A program made the position numbers and the translations under genes. Positions 32,554 to 44,368 of a stretch of DNA of 64,000 bases are shown in pieces (position 1 is the first letter of the stretch; each line of letters opens with the position of its first letter). Below the pieces are notes generated by a model. The model was given only the letters and a program-made list of their open reading frames with translations, ran no database searches and had not been told where the DNA came from. The stretch comes from Antitrichia curtipendula. Taxonomy: Eukaryota; Streptophyta; Bryopsida; Hypnales; Leucodontaceae. The stretch lies in assembly GCA_951230915.1 (NCBI GenBank), contig OX579642.1, positions 5,766,001 through 5,830,000 on the forward strand, written 5' to 3'.

Positions 32554-35500
32554 GGCTAGTTGCATATAGTACTGAATGTTCAGACAGACAGGTCAATTGA
32601 GTGAATATAGTCACAATAGTCAGTGCGCACATTGTGCAATGCAGGTATGGAGTTGTACGCTTTGGGTGTAGCTGAATTCTTCTCAAGAATGTTTATGGTT
32701 TAGAAAGGGACACGAGGACTTTCTGCTTGCTAGCAGGACTCACTGCCTGTGTGGTCGACTTACAGTATATCCGTGCCCAATGCCATCTTGTAGATCATGA
32801 GTTTCAGCACGTATGGGATCTTACAATTCGATGGGCTGGGAGCTTTGGACTGAAACAGGTGTCTGTTGGAAGCGAATTGTATGCATACATGGCTGGTTTG
32901 GACTTGAGAGAGTATTGACCAACCAGCTTATACTTATTGAAGAAGACCAGCGCCTCCCTCATATGCTTTCGGAGGGGCAGGCAAGGAGGCTATGGTTCTT
33001 CTCTGTAGAGATTTGGATTGCAAGAGGTGAATCGCCACCAATTTCTGTGCTAGACACTTGTTGCAGCTGCTGCTGGACTCGTATCAGGGAGCGGCAGGCA
33101 GTGAATTTTTGCCCGAGTCTATTGAGGAGGGTCAGATGATGCCACCAGTTTTGAACTGGCATTCAACTATACTTCCCAAGTGAAATTACTAATAAGCATG
33201 TTGGCATATTTGCATTAGCATTTTTTTATTACATGTATTGGAAGATTCTGGAGTTTTGTAACGAGACCAGGGCATGGAAGGTTCTGCTAGGTTCGAAAGG
33301 TGGATGGGTTTTTATACCAACAGGGAGTAGACTAGCAGTCCACCACTGTACATGTATATATTTTTATCAAAGAGTATGAGTTCTTTGTGAACAAATTTTA
33401 GTGTTGAAAGTTATAATCGTGATGATAATGGGAGTATCGGACTCTTTTCTTCATAATTGAGGAATTGCGCAACAGACTTACCTTTCATCGTCTTGTATGA
33501 TTTGGAAGTAATGTGGTTGCCACTACACTCTTTCTCCCCGAATTCACATACTTCTTCTAAGTTCTAACCGTGATGCCCACCTAAAAAGCCAGCTTTAGTG
33601 GATGGCCTTGATGAGGTGGATTTCTTGCATGATGAGATGGTTTGCTCAATTGTGAAGAACTTTGAAGTTGCAACAAGACAATGGTAGACAAAACGTTAGG
33701 GTTGCAAAAGCACGGGAGACCAAGTTTATGGGGTTAGTGGTGACCACCATGTTCTACTTAAGAGTGCAGACCGAGATTAGATGGAGGCTGGAGGTCTTTC
33801 ACCCAAACTAGCTCTTTTACGTGGTCGTGTATGCCTGTGCACCGTAATGCCTAGTGTAATTTGGTGCCTACTCGGAGTACGATAGTGTGTTTGAATGTTT
33901 TCTGGGAAAGCAAATGACTTTCTTGGAATTGGAATTGAGTGGTACGTTTCTTGGGAGCCAAGTTGGAACTGTTTATGCCAAGCTGTCGATTGACCGATCC
34001 ACTACCTCCCATGTGGAGATGAGGACCCACCGAATCCGGAATCCAGGAAGTGAAGGTCTGATTGATAGGCTGAAACTCATTCCACGAAACTGTTTGAATG
34101 TCGCCCTTTATAACTTTAGGTATCAGAACATTTAGAGCACGAGTTCTATGACTCCGATCCTGTCTGTTTCCGGATGACGTCAAAAAGGGGATTTTTACTT
34201 GTATAAATATGCTCACTCAATGGACGAAATCCTTCAGCACTAAGTTACTTTGTTCATCTGCAGGAAAACATTTAAAAAGAACCGTTCAGCATCTTTGATT
34301 GCTGTAACTAAGAAGTACAATTCTGTGCACAGAATTTGAGAGGTACCGGTAGGATATAGAGTCAATGAGTGACCACTAAATTAGAGTATTTCTGTTCGTT
34401 TTACAGTAATTCACTGTAACGTTCTGTAGAAGGTGTGAGACATCCCAAACTGAAGAAGGTTAAGTTAGGTTTGAATTCCAGGCTTTGCGGCAGGCTTTGA
34501 TGTTGTGGCTTTTGATGTAAGTTGGTTGAAATCCTTTATGATTGAAGCACCAACTGAAATAAATGAAGCACGCATACATGGAGGACCTTGCGTGTGTCCA
34601 CCAACCATGCCTACCCACCAAATCCTGTCAATAAGCAAACAAGGTTTTGATTCATGGTGAATGCTACGTTAGTTGCAACCTAATGAAATGGTTGAATAGT
34701 GGGTGTGAGGATAGGATGGCTTGGTGGATGACTTGAGTGAATCTTACAAAGGTTGAAAAGAGAAGAGATCCTACAAAGAGTGAGATAGGGCTATAGTATT
34801 TCACGTTCACCATCAATAGTCATATCCTTGTTGTAGTACTAGCATCCACCAATGCATGAAACAATAATCAATAGGTTTTCAAGAAAAAATAATCAATCTT
34901 CCAACAAGTCTTTTTTTTTTTTTTTTCATTTTTTATGAAGTGACAAAGTAACAATATTAAATTTTATAGTGTGCTCCAAATTTCAACATTTGTTCACATA
35001 TTGGATAGAAAATGTCTTATTAGCACATATCACATATCCATAATTATGTTTTCATCCACAATCTAAAAATTTCATCTAAGATTTTTTTAATTTGAAGTTT
35101 TTTGGTGATTTTCCACCCTTTCAATACTATGTGTGTTTCAAAGGCATGGTGTAGGGCCCACTATTTGGGTGCAAATAGTGACCAAATTGCCCAAAAAATA
35201 AAGTTACACCCAATACTAATAACCTTTTGTTATTGAAAGAGATGATTCAACAAAGTCTTGTCAAAATACCATCAAATGTGAATATGAATTTTTTAACATG
35301 TTATAAGCATGAGTGTGATGGATTTTTTAGTAACATAAAGTATGAAGGTGGTAAATTTGTCCCACTAATCTAAATTGACCCTACAATAGTCCTTAATAAA
35401 CAATTAGATAGGAGACGCCCTTTAAGTTGCTTGTTTTATCTTTTTTTATGGAGGAGGTGTGGTTTAATGTTTATGGGTTACAACTATTAGTTAATAATTT

Positions 35501-36100
35501 TCATACCGTTTTGCATTGTTGAGGTAGTTAAAAAAACGTCTTTGAGGAAAGAAAACATGTGCTAGCTTATACGAAGCTAGAAGAATAACAAAGACCATTT
35601 TAGAAAGGATAGTGCAACAATCTAAGAGCTAAGAAAACAACCTCTTAATCTTAGTAATAAAAAACTTAAAAATATTGCAATACAAGTGCGTGGAAAAAGT
35701 CCATCAATTGTCAATAAAAGAAAAAGGCTTGTTGTAGACACAATATATATTGTGTCTATATTAGATGGTTAACAAAATTCTAAAAATTCACATGTAAATA
35801 AATATGAGAAAATGCAACTGCAACTAAAATTATATTTTTCCATCAAAGTTTGAATTGTCATAAGTTATTGAAGTGTATTGTCCGAATATGTCATGCCACT
35901 TCATTGTTGTTACAAGAACATCTATAATGTTCATCTCAAATATTTAATATAGGCACAACATTGTCGATATTGTATTCATAAAGTGATTAAATTTGTTTGC
36001 AAAAATATCTAGCCAAAAGATAACAGTTCATATTATGACCATTAATTTGTTCCATTACCATTGCTTAATTCCTAAAAGACAAAGTCGTTGTTGAAAGTCC
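32554..36100. other. No gene recognised
   Basis: 32.55-34.9 kb is of moderate GC and without matches to other repeats in the window, so it may include a long 3' region of the reductase gene or a lost neighbour. The open frames there (for example 32813-33139 and 33887-34135) show no motif. 34.9-36.1 kb is AT-rich with a 16-base poly-T at about 34911 and a 24-bp perfect palindrome centred on 35746. Confidence 0.45.
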
Positions 36101-36329
36101 AATTCAAAAATTCGGACAAGTTCCAAAGTTGTCAATTTCAATGAATCTTTTTGAAATTTTGATACAAGGTGTATATATGTGCCCCCTAGATCAAAACTTC
36201 TTGCTACTTCAAAAGTTCAAGCAGTTTCATCAATTAGGGAATCTTTTGGTAAACTCTACATCAACCTTTGAGATTTGGCAAGTATGTAATTTAAATAGTT
36301 AAAGATGCAATTGTTTAAGAAGAATCCAT

Positions 36330-36590
36330 AACTAGTGCAAAATTCTCACTCTACAAGGAAATATAGTCTGTTGGTCTTTTCTGGTAGGGTCAAGAAAAAA
36401 TTCTTCTAACTTCAAACGCTATAATCTCTCAATTGGTTTACATTATCAAAGTTTCTGAAATTTTTCCTTACATTCCCATGGTAGTCTAGTAAAAATTTGT
36501 ATAGTTTAATTTTTCCTGAAATCATTTTTTTCACTAATAGTATTGACATTTTATGCCAAAAACGTGCACCAATCCTTTACGGGTTAAAAT
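36330..36590 (+). repeat. Diverged end of a TTAACCCC-family element
   Basis: ACTTCAAACGCTATAATCT and the closing CCTTTACGGGTTAA resemble the right third of 43428-44368 (ACTTCAAACGCTAATATCT and CTTTAGGGGTTAA). The left part has decayed. Confidence 0.45.
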
Positions 36591-36968
36591 TATAATTGGT
36601 GATTCATTCAAATTTTATTGTGGTCAAAGCCCCTAATTGATGAGACATTTTGCACTCAAATGTCTTTACCATAAGTGGTGGGCACATCTCTACTAAATAT
36701 ATTTTTTTCTAAAAATAATTTTCAGAGTATACTAAAAGTAAAAAACAACCAAAAAAAATTACATCTTAGTAGAGTTCATCGTTAAGTGTTTGCAATGCAA
36801 GACCAAAAAACAGAGTTAAAGAAAAATATAGGACAAAACTTCTTGGAGCACCAAAAATGGGATATGATGTCTACATTTTTCAAGTAAAAAACAAAACAAC
36901 TAGGGTTTAATGGATTTTTTTGAGGTACTATTCTTAGTTAAACCTTCTTCAAACACCACAATTAAAAT

Positions 36969-37238
36969 GGATACTCCCCCAAATGCCACTTTTTGCTATT
37001 GAGCCTAGTTACAATTATTAAATTGATCAAATTTTCATATGCTCTTGTTGGCAAGTGAAAGGAGATTCCAACGCACCAAAGAATGGGACATTTGGATATT
37101 GTATGCAAAAGTTATTAAGGAACAAAGTTTGGTTCTGAAAACATTTCTTCCACATAGGTACAGAATTGATTTTGGAGATGTACATAGGGTATAGATGGCG
37201 GTTTAAGGTCAGTGGCACTTTAAGAGCATATTACCTTA
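36969..37238 (-). mobile_element. TAAGGTAGG-family MITE, 270 bp
   Basis: Inverted copy of 47114-47388, sharing TAATAACTTTTGCATAC, CTCCTTTCACTTGCCAACA and ATATGAAAATTTGA. Terminal repeats GGATACTCCCCCAAATG.CAC and the complement of TAAGGTAATATGC. Confidence 0.72.
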
Positions 37239-37815
37239 CAATCTTTACAATTAACTCTACAATTACAACCTTTACAATTTTAGAGTTAATTTCTGGCGAA
37301 CCTGCCCTTTAGCTACAAAATTTGGTCACTGCACAAATAAATCAGCCCATCGGCATTGACCGAGTACCGAGCATGACTCCACATTTTTTTGGAAGTCACT
37401 TCAAATGGGCATCAAGTATCCCTTTCAAACAGTACCAACTGAAATGATATCATTTGGGTCACATACCAATTTTTTTATATTGACCGTACCCCTTTAGTAG
37501 TCTAAGGGTGAAGCATAGCAATGGTCGGAGTGTCATTTTAAATTTTCTCGTGCACAGATTTTCATTCGTTGATTAATGATGTATTCATCAATGAGCCATT
37601 TGGAATCCAAAAATCATTGGAAGAACAATATCTCACAAGAAAGTTCCTTGATCTCCGCAATGGCAAGAAACTCAACCAAGATTTGGGGTGCATCATTCTT
37701 AGTAGTTGGGATATTTATAGTTTGTTCTTGCAATGTTCAAAATAGTACTTTAAGGAAATCTAGAATCCTCTTTCAAATAACGACAAGATCCAATTTTTTT
37801 CTTACAATTTGATAA
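37239..37815. other. No gene recognised
   Basis: Short repeats of TTACAATT(T/A) at 37235-37290; otherwise unremarkable, with one motif-free frame at 37576-37812. Confidence 0.5.
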
Positions 37816-38410
37816 CACTATAAGAAACCCGTGTTTTAGGTGATGTCCAACATAACATCAGTGTTGACATAAAAACATGGGTTTGTTGCAATGTGTACCA
37901 TCTTTTGAGTGGATAGTGAGGCGGAGGTTCCGCCTCACCATCCACTCAAATGAATTTTAAATTTTAAATATTTTTATAAATTCAGCCCCTCCCACCTCCC
38001 CAAAAAATTTAATTTTAAAATTTCATACCCCTGCCCCACCCCTTCCAAAAAAACTTAAATTTCTAAATTTTAAATTTTTTATACCCTCCCCCCCTCCCCC
38101 TCCTCTTATAGTTTTCAGAAACCGATGTTTTGACAAATAATATGGGTCAATTTCCATCTAGGATTGATCTCATCCGTCGATTAACTAGCAATCAATGGCT
38201 ACAAATTTTGCCCCTCCCTCCCACATCAATGGCAGCGGGGAAGGTTCCTTTTTTCCCCCACTGAATCAACGGTTCAAATCAACGCAGAGAGGGGAGGATT
38301 TTGAAGCAGGGAGGGTGGCATCTTCTTGAAGGATAGTTGCAATGGACGTCACCTAAAATCCGTTTAAAAAAATTACAAAACGTCACCTAAAATGCAGGTT
38401 TCTTACAATG
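37816..38410. mobile_element. CACTA-type MITE, 595 bp, TAA duplication
   Basis: Ends CACTATAAGAAACCC and the complement of CATTGTAAGAAACCTG, flanked by TAA on both sides (37813-37815 and 38411-38413), the 3-bp duplication of CACTA elements. Subterminal TTTTAGGTGA repeats. Carries an inner palindrome (GAGTGGATAGTGAGGCGGA and its partner, 37916-37950) and C-rich blocks also found at 42630-42720. Confidence 0.85.
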
Positions 38411-38657
38411 TAATAGGAAACATGCTCATTTTGTATAGGTATTGCTTCAGTTTTTTTGCTTTTGTATAGGTGTAAAATTATAAAAGTACACTTTAGTTCC
38501 ATTTATTAAAACAATAAGAGTTTCTTTGCTTATTTTTCCAACAATTTTTAACTAAATTTTCTAAGACATCATGAACTTGCTCAAGTTGTACAATACTTGT
38601 ACTTTTAACTTGAAAATATTGAAGATAGAATTGTGCCTTGCTTTCCTAGCTAAAACT

Positions 38658-38785
38658 CAGGGCTTTTTTTTTGGCGAAATTTCGCCAGACTGTCAGAAAT
38701 CTGACCAATCTGGCTTCATCCCTCCAAAAAATGGCCTCTGCAATGAAGCCAGCAGGGGGGACATGGGTCCAAAAAAAAAGCCCTG
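38658..38785. mobile_element. hAT MITE, 128 bp, duplication CTAAAACT
   Basis: Ends CAGGGCTTTTTTTTTGG and CCAAAAAAAAAGCCCTG, with exact CTAAAACT on both sides (38650-38657 and 38786-38793). Interior includes TGGCTTCATCCCTCC and an inverted GAAGCCAGC. Confidence 0.92.
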
Positions 38786-38793
38786 CTAAAACT

Positions 38794-40785
38794 TGTTATT
38801 TAAAGTTTAAATATTATAATCTCACAACTAGATAGAATCTTTACTTCCAAAAAAATAGAGAATATGTTTCAATAATATTTTGAATTTGATGAAAATTGAA
38901 ATCTATAAAATAAAAAAATGGCATATTATTTGGTTTCAAAATTCTATGTTCATTGTCATGTTAATTACTACCAATTATTTTCACATTCATCTCATTTTTA
39001 TGTTACTTCTTATTCATGTATATATCACTTCTTATTCATATCACTTTATATTCCTATAATTTTTTAGATTATATTATTCTAATATTGAAATGAGAGGCAA
39101 TACTCCTCATCACCAACTTTCCCAATTAAAAATTATTCCCTAGATAATACCCCTCACCATGTACTTCCTAGTAAAAAAGCACTCATTGCTTCCTATTAGA
39201 GTGTTTGGTGATACCCCTTCACGATTGACTTCTTACTAGTAGAAAGTATGTGCTTGAATTTTAGAATACTTTACGTAGCTATTTGAAACCTCTACTAAGT
39301 GGCTTCTCCAAATTTCAAATGCAGTTAAAATGATGAAATTTTAAATTGGTCAAATTTTAAAAGAATATTGTAATTTATAGAAATCAATTTTTTGTAGAAG
39401 GTTAGGTATATTTTAAAAGTACCTAGCTGTCCAATAATAATTAGGGGATATCTAATACTTGAGGGTCAATAAAAAACCTCTTGGACTATTTCCAATTACA
39501 GATTGCTAAATTCTATTAGTTTCAGACTATGTACATCCAACAACTATACACATCCATTCAATTTTGCATGTTTCAATCTTAGAAGCTTGTTCAAAACTTC
39601 ATGTTTAGGGAATAAACTCAAGGAAATTAATCTTTCACTCCTAGCCTCAATCAAGATCAACCAAAAAATGAAAAATGAAGTTGATGAAATATTAGACTCA
39701 CATCTCAAACGAGGACCCCTCAAATATTTCTTCCATTGGATAGGCCACATACCAACAGTATTAGAAAATACATGAAAGTACCTTCTTCCAACATCATTTA
39801 TGCATCTGTAAAGATTGGCAAATTTCATCAACTATATCTTGACAAATCAAAGTTTGTCCAATGATATAGAGTCCCAATAAACTTCACAATGAAGGTTCTA
39901 CCTCAACATATAAGAGCCTTATATAAGGAGGGGGAAGCTGCTATAAAATCTTAAAATAATTCAGTTATAGTTCTAAGTTGAAGCATCCTTTCAAGTTTTA
40001 GCCTTTTGTGTCTAATATTTGTTTAGTTTTGAGGGCTTTTTTTCTCTAGTATGTCTAAGCAAAGGGCCTTTATGGAGTTTTAAGATCCCAAGCAACATCT
40101 AGAACTAGAGTTTGAACTTTCTATATTACAATTATCAGACCAACCATTGTAGGCGGTTAGATCCTTCACCAACACAACTTCAAGACAAAGGTAAATCTTC
40201 TACACAATGAAAATGACCTCGTGTTTAGCAACCTAGGCATAACAATTTTCAACCTAACACTCATGTTCAATGATCTTGTTGCTAGTTTGAAGTCTTGCAC
40301 TAGACGCCTTAGAAGTTACCTTTCAAGGATGTTTTGAAGGTTCTAACATTGAGTACTATTTTGGATTTCGTCTGGTGAAAGAAATTGTGGACACAATTGT
40401 CAGTTGAATGAACCCATACATTCTTTGCTAAGTAATTAACAAACAACATACATTACAACAAGTGTTTGTTGTATTCTTGATTTCTTGCAAATGTAAATAA
40501 GGGTGTTCTTAGTACTTGTCACTACAAGGGGAGGTGATTTCATTAACATTTGAGAGCCTTTAGTTTGGATTACCTTAATAGTCCTATAGTACCTTGGAGA
40601 ACCTTCTACAACATTCTAATAGCTTCAATAGTATTCTAGGTACTTCCAAAAGCTTCTATAGACTTTTAGAAGTTTTCAAATTTTTGTGTTCTTTTTTAAA
40701 AGTAGACTTGTCATGTATTTGAAGATATTTTTAGTCAATGGTATATACCAAATTATAAGCTTCTAAGTTTGTTGAATTTTAAAGC
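38794..40785. other. No gene recognised
   Basis: AT-rich. The 90-codon frame at 39503-39775 has no family motif that I recognise. Repeats of the form ATACCCCTCA(C/T) around 39100-39220. Confidence 0.45.
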
Positions 40786-42000
40786 ATTTGCTACAATGTG
40801 ATATGTATTCAAATTTGTGTGTTTGACTAAATGCATGCATAAAATGAATTGGTATTTGTTTTAATAATATGTATTTTTAGACAATTTTTTTTTTGTACCA
40901 ACCAATTGTCCTTGCTTCTATTCTAAGAATATAAGACAAATGTTTCAATACTATACTAACTAATAAAGGTGGCCTTTCTTCAATGAGGGATTGATTGTCC
41001 ACATATTTCAATGCTTTCATACTATCCTAAATCATTAATCTTTTTTTAATTTTTGTGAGTTTATGCACATTGTATTTTATAAGTAATTATCATGTAAATT
41101 ATTATTTTTCATTTCTAAATCATCTAGAACTACAAAATTAAATAGAGTAGAGCAACCTTATAACTATTGTATAATCAATCCCTCATTGAAGAAAGGCCAA
41201 TGATTTTCAATTGAACCCTTTATCAATAGTTTGCTACAATGTAATATGTATTCAAATTTGTATGTTTGATTATACATCTAGAACTACAAAATTATACAAT
41301 AGTTTTAAGGTTGCTCTACTCTATTAAAAGGAAATATAATAATTATATCATACATCAAAAATCAAATTAACAAAATTTATAACATTTGAACTATATAATT
41401 AATGAATTTGCACTTGCATCTACACAAAGCCAAGCTAGAAGTATGTTTTAACTTAGCATTGGTATTGATGCAAAAACTTCAAACCGGACCTCTTTTTTAT
41501 AATTTGAAAAGGATTGAAATAACCTAAGAAATTTAAAAGTATGGAAAATAAAATTATTGTAGTATATAATTTAATATTTGTTCAATCTTGAAATTGCATT
41601 TGTAGATTCACAAATTGTGATTGCCTATTAGATTGAGTTTATAAAGCCATATTATTCATGTGTATTAGAGACACAAATATATTTATATTTCTTATAGCTT
41701 CACTTGTACATGAATGAAATTTTATATTGATGAATAATTATATATAATGTCTTTGATTTTTGTATTTAATTCTTATGTGAAATGGAAAACATATATGATA
41801 GGATAGAGACACTTGCAATTGCCACTTATTTTTAAAGTTGTTGAATTTTCTCTCTTCAAATTATTTTGAAGAAAAACTTGAATTTTATATAAAAGATCTA
41901 GAATTTAGAAAAAAAATTAGAATGTTGATATATGAAGTCCTAAATTAAAAAAAATTGTCATTATATGATTTTCAATTGAACCCTTTATCAATAGTTTGGT
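40786..42000. repeat. Mosaic of scrambled short repeats
   Basis: CTACAATGTRATATGTATTC occurs at about 40791 and 41233. GGCCTTTCTTCAATGAGGG (40972) returns inverted at about 41180. GAGTAGAGCAACCTTA (41145) returns inverted near 41305. TGATTTTCAATTGAACCCTT occurs at about 41201 and 41968. Pieces appear in new order and orientation, as after repeated template switching or nested transposition. Confidence 0.6.
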
Positions 42001-42599
42001 TACAAATGCGAGTTCATGATTTTTAAGAGATATGTCACCTATATTTTTACAATACCATATTCTGTAATATCACATCTTACATGCTCTTGCCAAAATTTTC
42101 ACTACCTATTTTTATCATTTATAGGTAGTGAAAAATCCATTTTCAATATTTATTTTCTTTTGTCATCACTTTATTATGTCATGAAAAATTGCTTTCAATT
42201 TTGTCACAATGTTACAAAGTTGAATGTAATTGTGTGTATTTTGAGCACTTAGGTTCTGACATTATAGAAGTTTGGACACATTTTGAAAGTGATCCTCACC
42301 TATCAATAATTAATTATAGAATCAAAATTCAAAAATAAGAAAAAATTCACAGCCTTTACAATGAATGTTTCAACAATCTGACAAAGAGTTATTTATTTTT
42401 CAACTATTGTAGTGATCTTCTTAGGAATTTTTTCATAAGCTCAATAAAATAAAAAAGTCTTAATAATTTTATAAAGATTTGATCTTTATATGATGAATGA
42501 TAGTGACATAGTAAATTATAATGATGAATGATAGATGAATGATAGTGACAGGCAGTTACTGCCTATTCAATGTGTATAGTATAGTGAGACTTTGTGCAC

Positions 42600-43110
42600 A
42601 CAATGAATTAATTTGATATAATTAAATCACCCCCAGGTCCCTTCCCCCCTTCTAAAAAAGTTTAAAATTTAAAATTTAAAATTTTTCATTTCCCCCTCCC
42701 CTTCCCCCTTCCTTTTGTAATTTCAGAAACCAACATACTTGACAAACAATATGGGACAAACCTGTATCTAGTATCCATACCAGTATCCGTATCCCATATC
42801 TGTATTCATATCCGTATTTGTATCCAATATTGTATTCATACCCATATCCGCATTCTGTATTCACTTTGTATTTGTATACAATACGATATTTGTATCCAGT
42901 ATTTTTTCATGTCCATATCCAATATTTTTTCATATCCGTATCCATATCCGTATTTGGACGGCTCAGATTAAATCTCATAAGATCAATGGCTTGTGATTTA
43001 TTAAGAAATCAACGGCGATTTTGAAGATAAGCATTTTTTTAAAAACAATCGACGGCCCATGATTTTTCTTGCCCCGGGGGGATCAACTAATAGGGGTGAC
43101 AGGCACTACA
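42600..43110. repeat. C-rich block and degenerate TATCCR repeats
   Basis: 42630-42715 shares its C-rich and AATTTAAAATTT blocks and CAGAAACCAACAT...GACAAACAATATGGG with 38000-38150, so it is a relative of the CACTA-type MITE there. 42770-42955 is a run of imperfect six-base units (TATCCG, TATCCA, TATTCA). Confidence 0.65.
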
Positions 43111-43427
43111 CCCCAGATAGTCACTCTTATGATATTTAATTGGCAAAACTATGCAGATAATTTTTTTTTAAATGATTTATAACTTCCATTAGTAAAATGT
43201 TGAATTCTAAGTAAATAGACTATTATACCTAGTGATCAAGTTAAACATTTCTTACTAAATAATTAATTAATGATGGAAAATATGATTTTGGCATATGCCT
43301 AAAAAACAATAGAAAGATTTTTTTTATATTTTTAATTCCTAAAGGACCAATTGTCTATTCAAGATACAATTGAAATTCAGAAATTAGGTGATGAAAAAGT
43401 AAAAAATAAGTGGATGCTTTGGAAAAC

Positions 43428-44368
43428 TTACCCCCTAAAGGACCAAAGTGCATTTTTTTTGACAACATAGCAATTTTGAGCAGCTCACTACAAATGGAAT
43501 TTTTGTTTTATTTATTTTTAATTTTCACACAACACTTTCTTGAGGAGTAGCTTTAAGGCCCAATAATTTTCATAACTTTTGACTACAGTCAAAAAGCTAT
43601 TGAATGATATGTAGTTTTCATTGCTCGGCAGGTAGCCCGGACCGCAAAAAGAACTTCTTTAAAAATCATTTTTTTGAAGAATTAAAATTTGAAATTGGTT
43701 TTCTAGATTTCTATATACATGAAAAAATTTAAAATTATTCCATTTTGATTAATGAGGTGAAAGTTATATGGAGTTTAGTTGTGGGTAGTTTACAAGTAGT
43801 TATAAAATCTCTATTTAAAAATAAACTATGAAGTCCTTTATTTTACTCGATTTTTAATATTTTTGAAAAACAACAACAACATTAGGTACAGATTTTATAT
43901 TACAACAATTGGGATTGGAATGTTTCAATCCCATAAATAAAAGGTTAACAATTTAGTATTTTGAACCATTCTCTACTTCTTTCTACTTACTAATTATTTC
44001 CTATATGTTGTACAATTTCAAACGATTAACTTTTTTTAAGCATGTAGCCAACTTGCCTTTAAGAATGAATCCAAAGAGTTACAACCATTTTTGAAATTTT
44101 TTCATAAAGATCTGACCTTGTGTAGTGCAGCTGCCCAGATTTTTACCAGGGCAAAAAGTAGATTTTTGTCACTTCAAACGCTAATATCTTGCAATCTACA
44201 CAGTGGAATTTTCTGAATTTTTTTCCACATCTTCTCAAACCATCTTAATACAAGATCCTACAATTACATTTGTCTAAAAAATAATTTCAAAAATTTGGGA
44301 CTTGTATTAGAAATGACAATTTTGGAGTGTTTTTGGTGAAAACATAGTCAAAAAACTTTAGGGGTTAA
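43428..44368 (+). mobile_element. TTAACCCC-family element, 941 bp (copy 3)
   Basis: Ends TTACCCCCTAAAG and CTTTAGGGGTTAA. Same orientation as copy 2. Aligns throughout with copies 1 and 2, for example ATAACTTTTGACT, AAATAAACTATGAAGTCC and TTTTTGGTGAAAACATAGTC. Confidence 0.78.

Noticed and set aside
35735..35758. 24-bp perfect palindrome TAGACACAATAT and complement
   Set aside because: AT-rich and single; too short to name, although real in sequence.
39503..39775. 90-codon frame as a retrotransposon fragment
   Set aside because: No reverse transcriptase, gag or other motif found.
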